NCBI GenBank assembly: GCA_023435505.1
Contig: JAEYRR010000279.1
Span: forward strand, 1-7,675
DNA length: 7,675 nt
Source: Bacillota bacterium
GTDB lineage: Bacteria > Bacillota > Clostridia > Lachnospirales > Lachnospiraceae
Reading direction: 5' to 3'
Part shown: positions 6,082-7,675 of the stretch, one piece after another
Position numbering within the stretch: position 1 is the stretch's first letter
Layout: every line of letters begins with the position of its first letter
Made by a program: the position numbers and the translations under genes
The notes under the pieces: generated by a model
Databases searched by the model: none
What the model saw: the letters and a program-made list of their open reading frames with translations, nothing else
Told to the model about the DNA's origin: nothing

Positions 6082-6124
6082 ACCCACCACCCAAAGGATG
6101 GTGGGTATTCCGGGCAGAATGCCT
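6082..6124 (+). repeat. Second and third hairpins of the yjjI leader
   Basis: Directly after the 12-bp hairpin, with no spacer, ACCCACCA (6082-6089) pairs with TGGTGGGT (6099-6106) around a nine-base loop. A smaller GGGC/GCCT stem (6112-6115 with 6121-6124) follows. The first two helices touch and could stack coaxially. No U-run follows any of them. The GGTGGGTA string recalls a T-box, but the conserved T-box core is absent. Confidence 0.6.
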
Positions 6125-6151
6125 CGTTTAAATAGATGGGAGAATGAGCCT

Positions 6152-7675
6152 ATGCGAAATATTTCTATGAAACAGGTAAACGACACAAGGGAGGAGATTC
6201 TTTCCACTATAAAGAGTCCGGAACTTACTCATGAGCAGAAGATTACCTGTCTGGCTGGCAAAGCAGACTCTCTGATGGAGGTTTTAGAACTACCTGAGGG
6301 ATTACAGGAGCTAATGAATGTACCCATTGAGACAAGATGTATCTGCGACCTGTCAGAGGGACATGCGCCTATGCGTCCAAGGTATATAGTACCGGATTAT
6401 GGTAAATTCATGAGAGAAGGATGCCGGTTCTTGCAACTTGCTCCGCCCACTGATTTGTATGAAGCGTTGAATCACTTATTGATTTTTTATAAGCATGTTC
6501 CAAGCATCACTAATTATCCAGTTTATCTAGGACAGTTAGATGAGCTTTTAGAACCTTTTATCGATACTGTAGATGAAAAGCAGGCAAAGAAGTTGTTAAA
6601 GATGTTTATGATACATATAGATAGGACTGTATTAGACTCCTTTGCTCATGCTGATATTGGCCCAAAGGCCTCAAAAACAGGACGTCTGTTATTAGAGGTA
6701 GAGGCAGAGTTAGAGAATGCAGTACCTAACCTTACTTTGAAATATGAGGAAGGCGTTACAGAGGATGAGTTTGCATTAGAAGCGGTAAACTGCGCTTTGC
6801 ACAGTGCGAAACCAAGCTTTGCAAATCACGCTATGTTTAGCTCTGAATTGACCAGTAATTATGTAATTGCAAGTTGTTATAACGGACTTCCTTTAGGTGG
6901 AGGTTCCTATACGCTCTGCAGAATGATTCTTGGTAATATAGCAAAGAGATCAGAAAATATTAGAGATTTTATGGAAAACCAATTACCATATGTCATGAAT
7001 ATAATGGCTCGTTATATGGATGAGAGGATACGCTTTGAGGTTTGTGAAAGTGGATTCTTTGAGAATAACTTCCTGGCAAAGGAAGGCTTTATAAGCAGAG
7101 AGCGTTTTACCGCCATGTTTGGGTTGGTAGGACTTGCAGAATGCGTCAATCTATTATTAGAAAAAGAAGGTCAAAAGGGCCGTTTTGGTCGTGATGAGAA
7201 TGCCAACGACTTAGGCGTCTCTATTATGGAAGCAATCAAGTGTTTTAATGAAAAACATAGTAATCCTTATTGTGAGGTGACTGGGGGACATTTTCTTCTC
7301 CATGCACAGGTAGGGATTACAGAGGATATCGGAATCTCGCCAGGTACCCGTATACCGATAGGAGAAGAACCGGAGGAACTGATTGATCACCTTCTGGTAT
7401 TAGGAAGATTCCATAAATATTTTCCTTCAGGAACTGGGGATATCTTTCCGATAGACGTAACCATTCATAAGAATCTGGAATATGTACTGGATATCGTAAA
7501 AGGTTCCTTCGCGCAGGACCTAAGATATCTGTCCTTTTATGCAAGTGATAGTGATGTAATCCGAATCACAGGCTATCTGGTGAAACGTTCAGAGATGGAG
7601 AAGCTGGATAAAGGGCAGGCTGTATTACAGGATACAACAGGATTAGGATTGGGCTCAGTTAAAAATGGTCATATT
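6152..7675 (+). CDS. yjjI: YjjI-family glycyl radical enzyme, nearly complete (3' end outside window)
   Basis: The frame runs 508 codons from this ATG with no stop before the window edge; E. coli YjjI is about 516 residues, so only the extreme C-terminus is missing. It matches YjjI along its length: CDLSEGHAPMRPRYIVPDY (65-83), HVPSITNYPVYLGQLD (115-130), HADIGP (166-171), ASCYNGLPLGGG (240-251), FFENNFLAKEG (302-312) and MFGLVGLAECVNLL (322-335). C242 in SCYN is the likely thiyl-radical cysteine, and G474 in RITGYLVKRSE is the glycyl radical residue. Both are present, so the enzyme should be active once a radical SAM partner (YjjW type, probably just downstream) installs the radical under anoxic conditions. 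I know of no established substrate for this family. GGGAG at 6138-6142 supports the start; ATG at 6167 is a less well-placed alternative. The adjacent nucleoside-binding lipoprotein hints at nucleoside-related metabolism. Confidence 0.93.
   Translation, partial: MRNISMKQVNDTREEILSTIKSPELTHEQKITCLAGKADSLMEVLELPEGLQELMNVPIETRCICDLSEGHAPMRPRYIVPDYGKFMREGCRFLQLAPPTDLYEALNHLLIFYKHVPSITNYPVYLGQLDELLEPFIDTVDEKQAKKLLKMFMIHIDRTVLDSFAHADIGPKASKTGRLLLEVEAELENAVPNLTLKYEEGVTEDEFALEAVNCALHSAKPSFANHAMFSSELTSNYVIASCYNGLPLGGGSYTLCRMILGNIAKRSENIRDFMENQLPYVMNIMARYMDERIRFEVCESGFFENNFLAKEGFISRERFTAMFGLVGLAECVNLLLEKEGQKGRFGRDENANDLGVSIMEAIKCFNEKHSNPYCEVTGGHFLLHAQVGITEDIGISPGTRIPIGEEPEELIDHLLVLGRFHKYFPSGTGDIFPIDVTIHKNLEYVLDIVKGSFAQDLRYLSFYASDSDVIRITGYLVKRSEMEKLDKGQAVLQDTTGLGLGSVKNGHI

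Noticed and set aside
6082..6124. T-box leader before yjjI
   Set aside because: GGTGGGTA superficially recalls the T-box antiterminator, but the conserved AGGGTGG-type core, the specifier loop and a following terminator are all missing.
6001..6207. Minus-strand open frame of 68 codons in the spacer before yjjI
   Set aside because: It covers the tandem hairpins and the yjjI start, has no start signal, and its product is not recognisable. The minus-strand frame at 7317-7544 inside yjjI is rejected for the same kind of reason.

Overview
The window looks like chromosome from a low-GC, anaerobic, Gram-positive bacterium of the Clostridia, most like the Lachnospiraceae. The signs are AT-rich spacers, purine-rich ribosome binding sites (AAGGAG, GGAG), two lipoproteins with Gram-positive style signal peptides, [NiFe]-hydrogenase maturation genes and an oxygen-sensitive glycyl radical enzyme. 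All six firm genes lie on the + strand.

Region 1 (1-1394) is the end of a hydrogenase maturation operon. The C-terminal part of hypD runs in from the left edge and abuts a complete hypE. HypE makes the cyanide ligands, and HypD with HypC assembles them onto the Fe of the [NiFe] site. A near-perfect hairpin with a U-rich tail closes the operon.

Region 2 (about 1392-4481) is a signalling unit: an OmpR/PhoB-type response regulator, an abutting membrane histidine kinase, and a secreted lipoprotein with PQQ/beta-propeller-like strands. The gap between kinase and lipoprotein gene holds a TTACAA-N5-TTACAA direct repeat with 11-bp period. This is the geometry expected for an OmpR-type dimer, so the regulator may control the lipoprotein gene.

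Region 3 (4482-4951) has no intact gene. It holds what looks like a frameshifted remnant of a minus-strand gene. It also has two related GGACAAATRACC sites exactly 52 bp apart, a candidate extended -10 promoter, and a leader with some secondary structure before the next gene.

Region 4 (4952-7675) encodes a BMP/PnrA-type nucleoside-binding lipoprotein. After a 147-bp spacer with tandem hairpins comes a nearly complete YjjI-family glycyl radical enzyme, which runs off the right edge. YjjI has no established reaction that I know of. In E. coli, yjjI-yjjW sits beside the deo nucleoside-catabolism operon, so finding it next to a nucleoside-binding protein in a distant phylum is the most interesting point here. 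The enzyme shows the expected Cys (C242) and Gly (G474) radical residues.

No tRNA, rRNA, CRISPR array or intact mobile element was seen.
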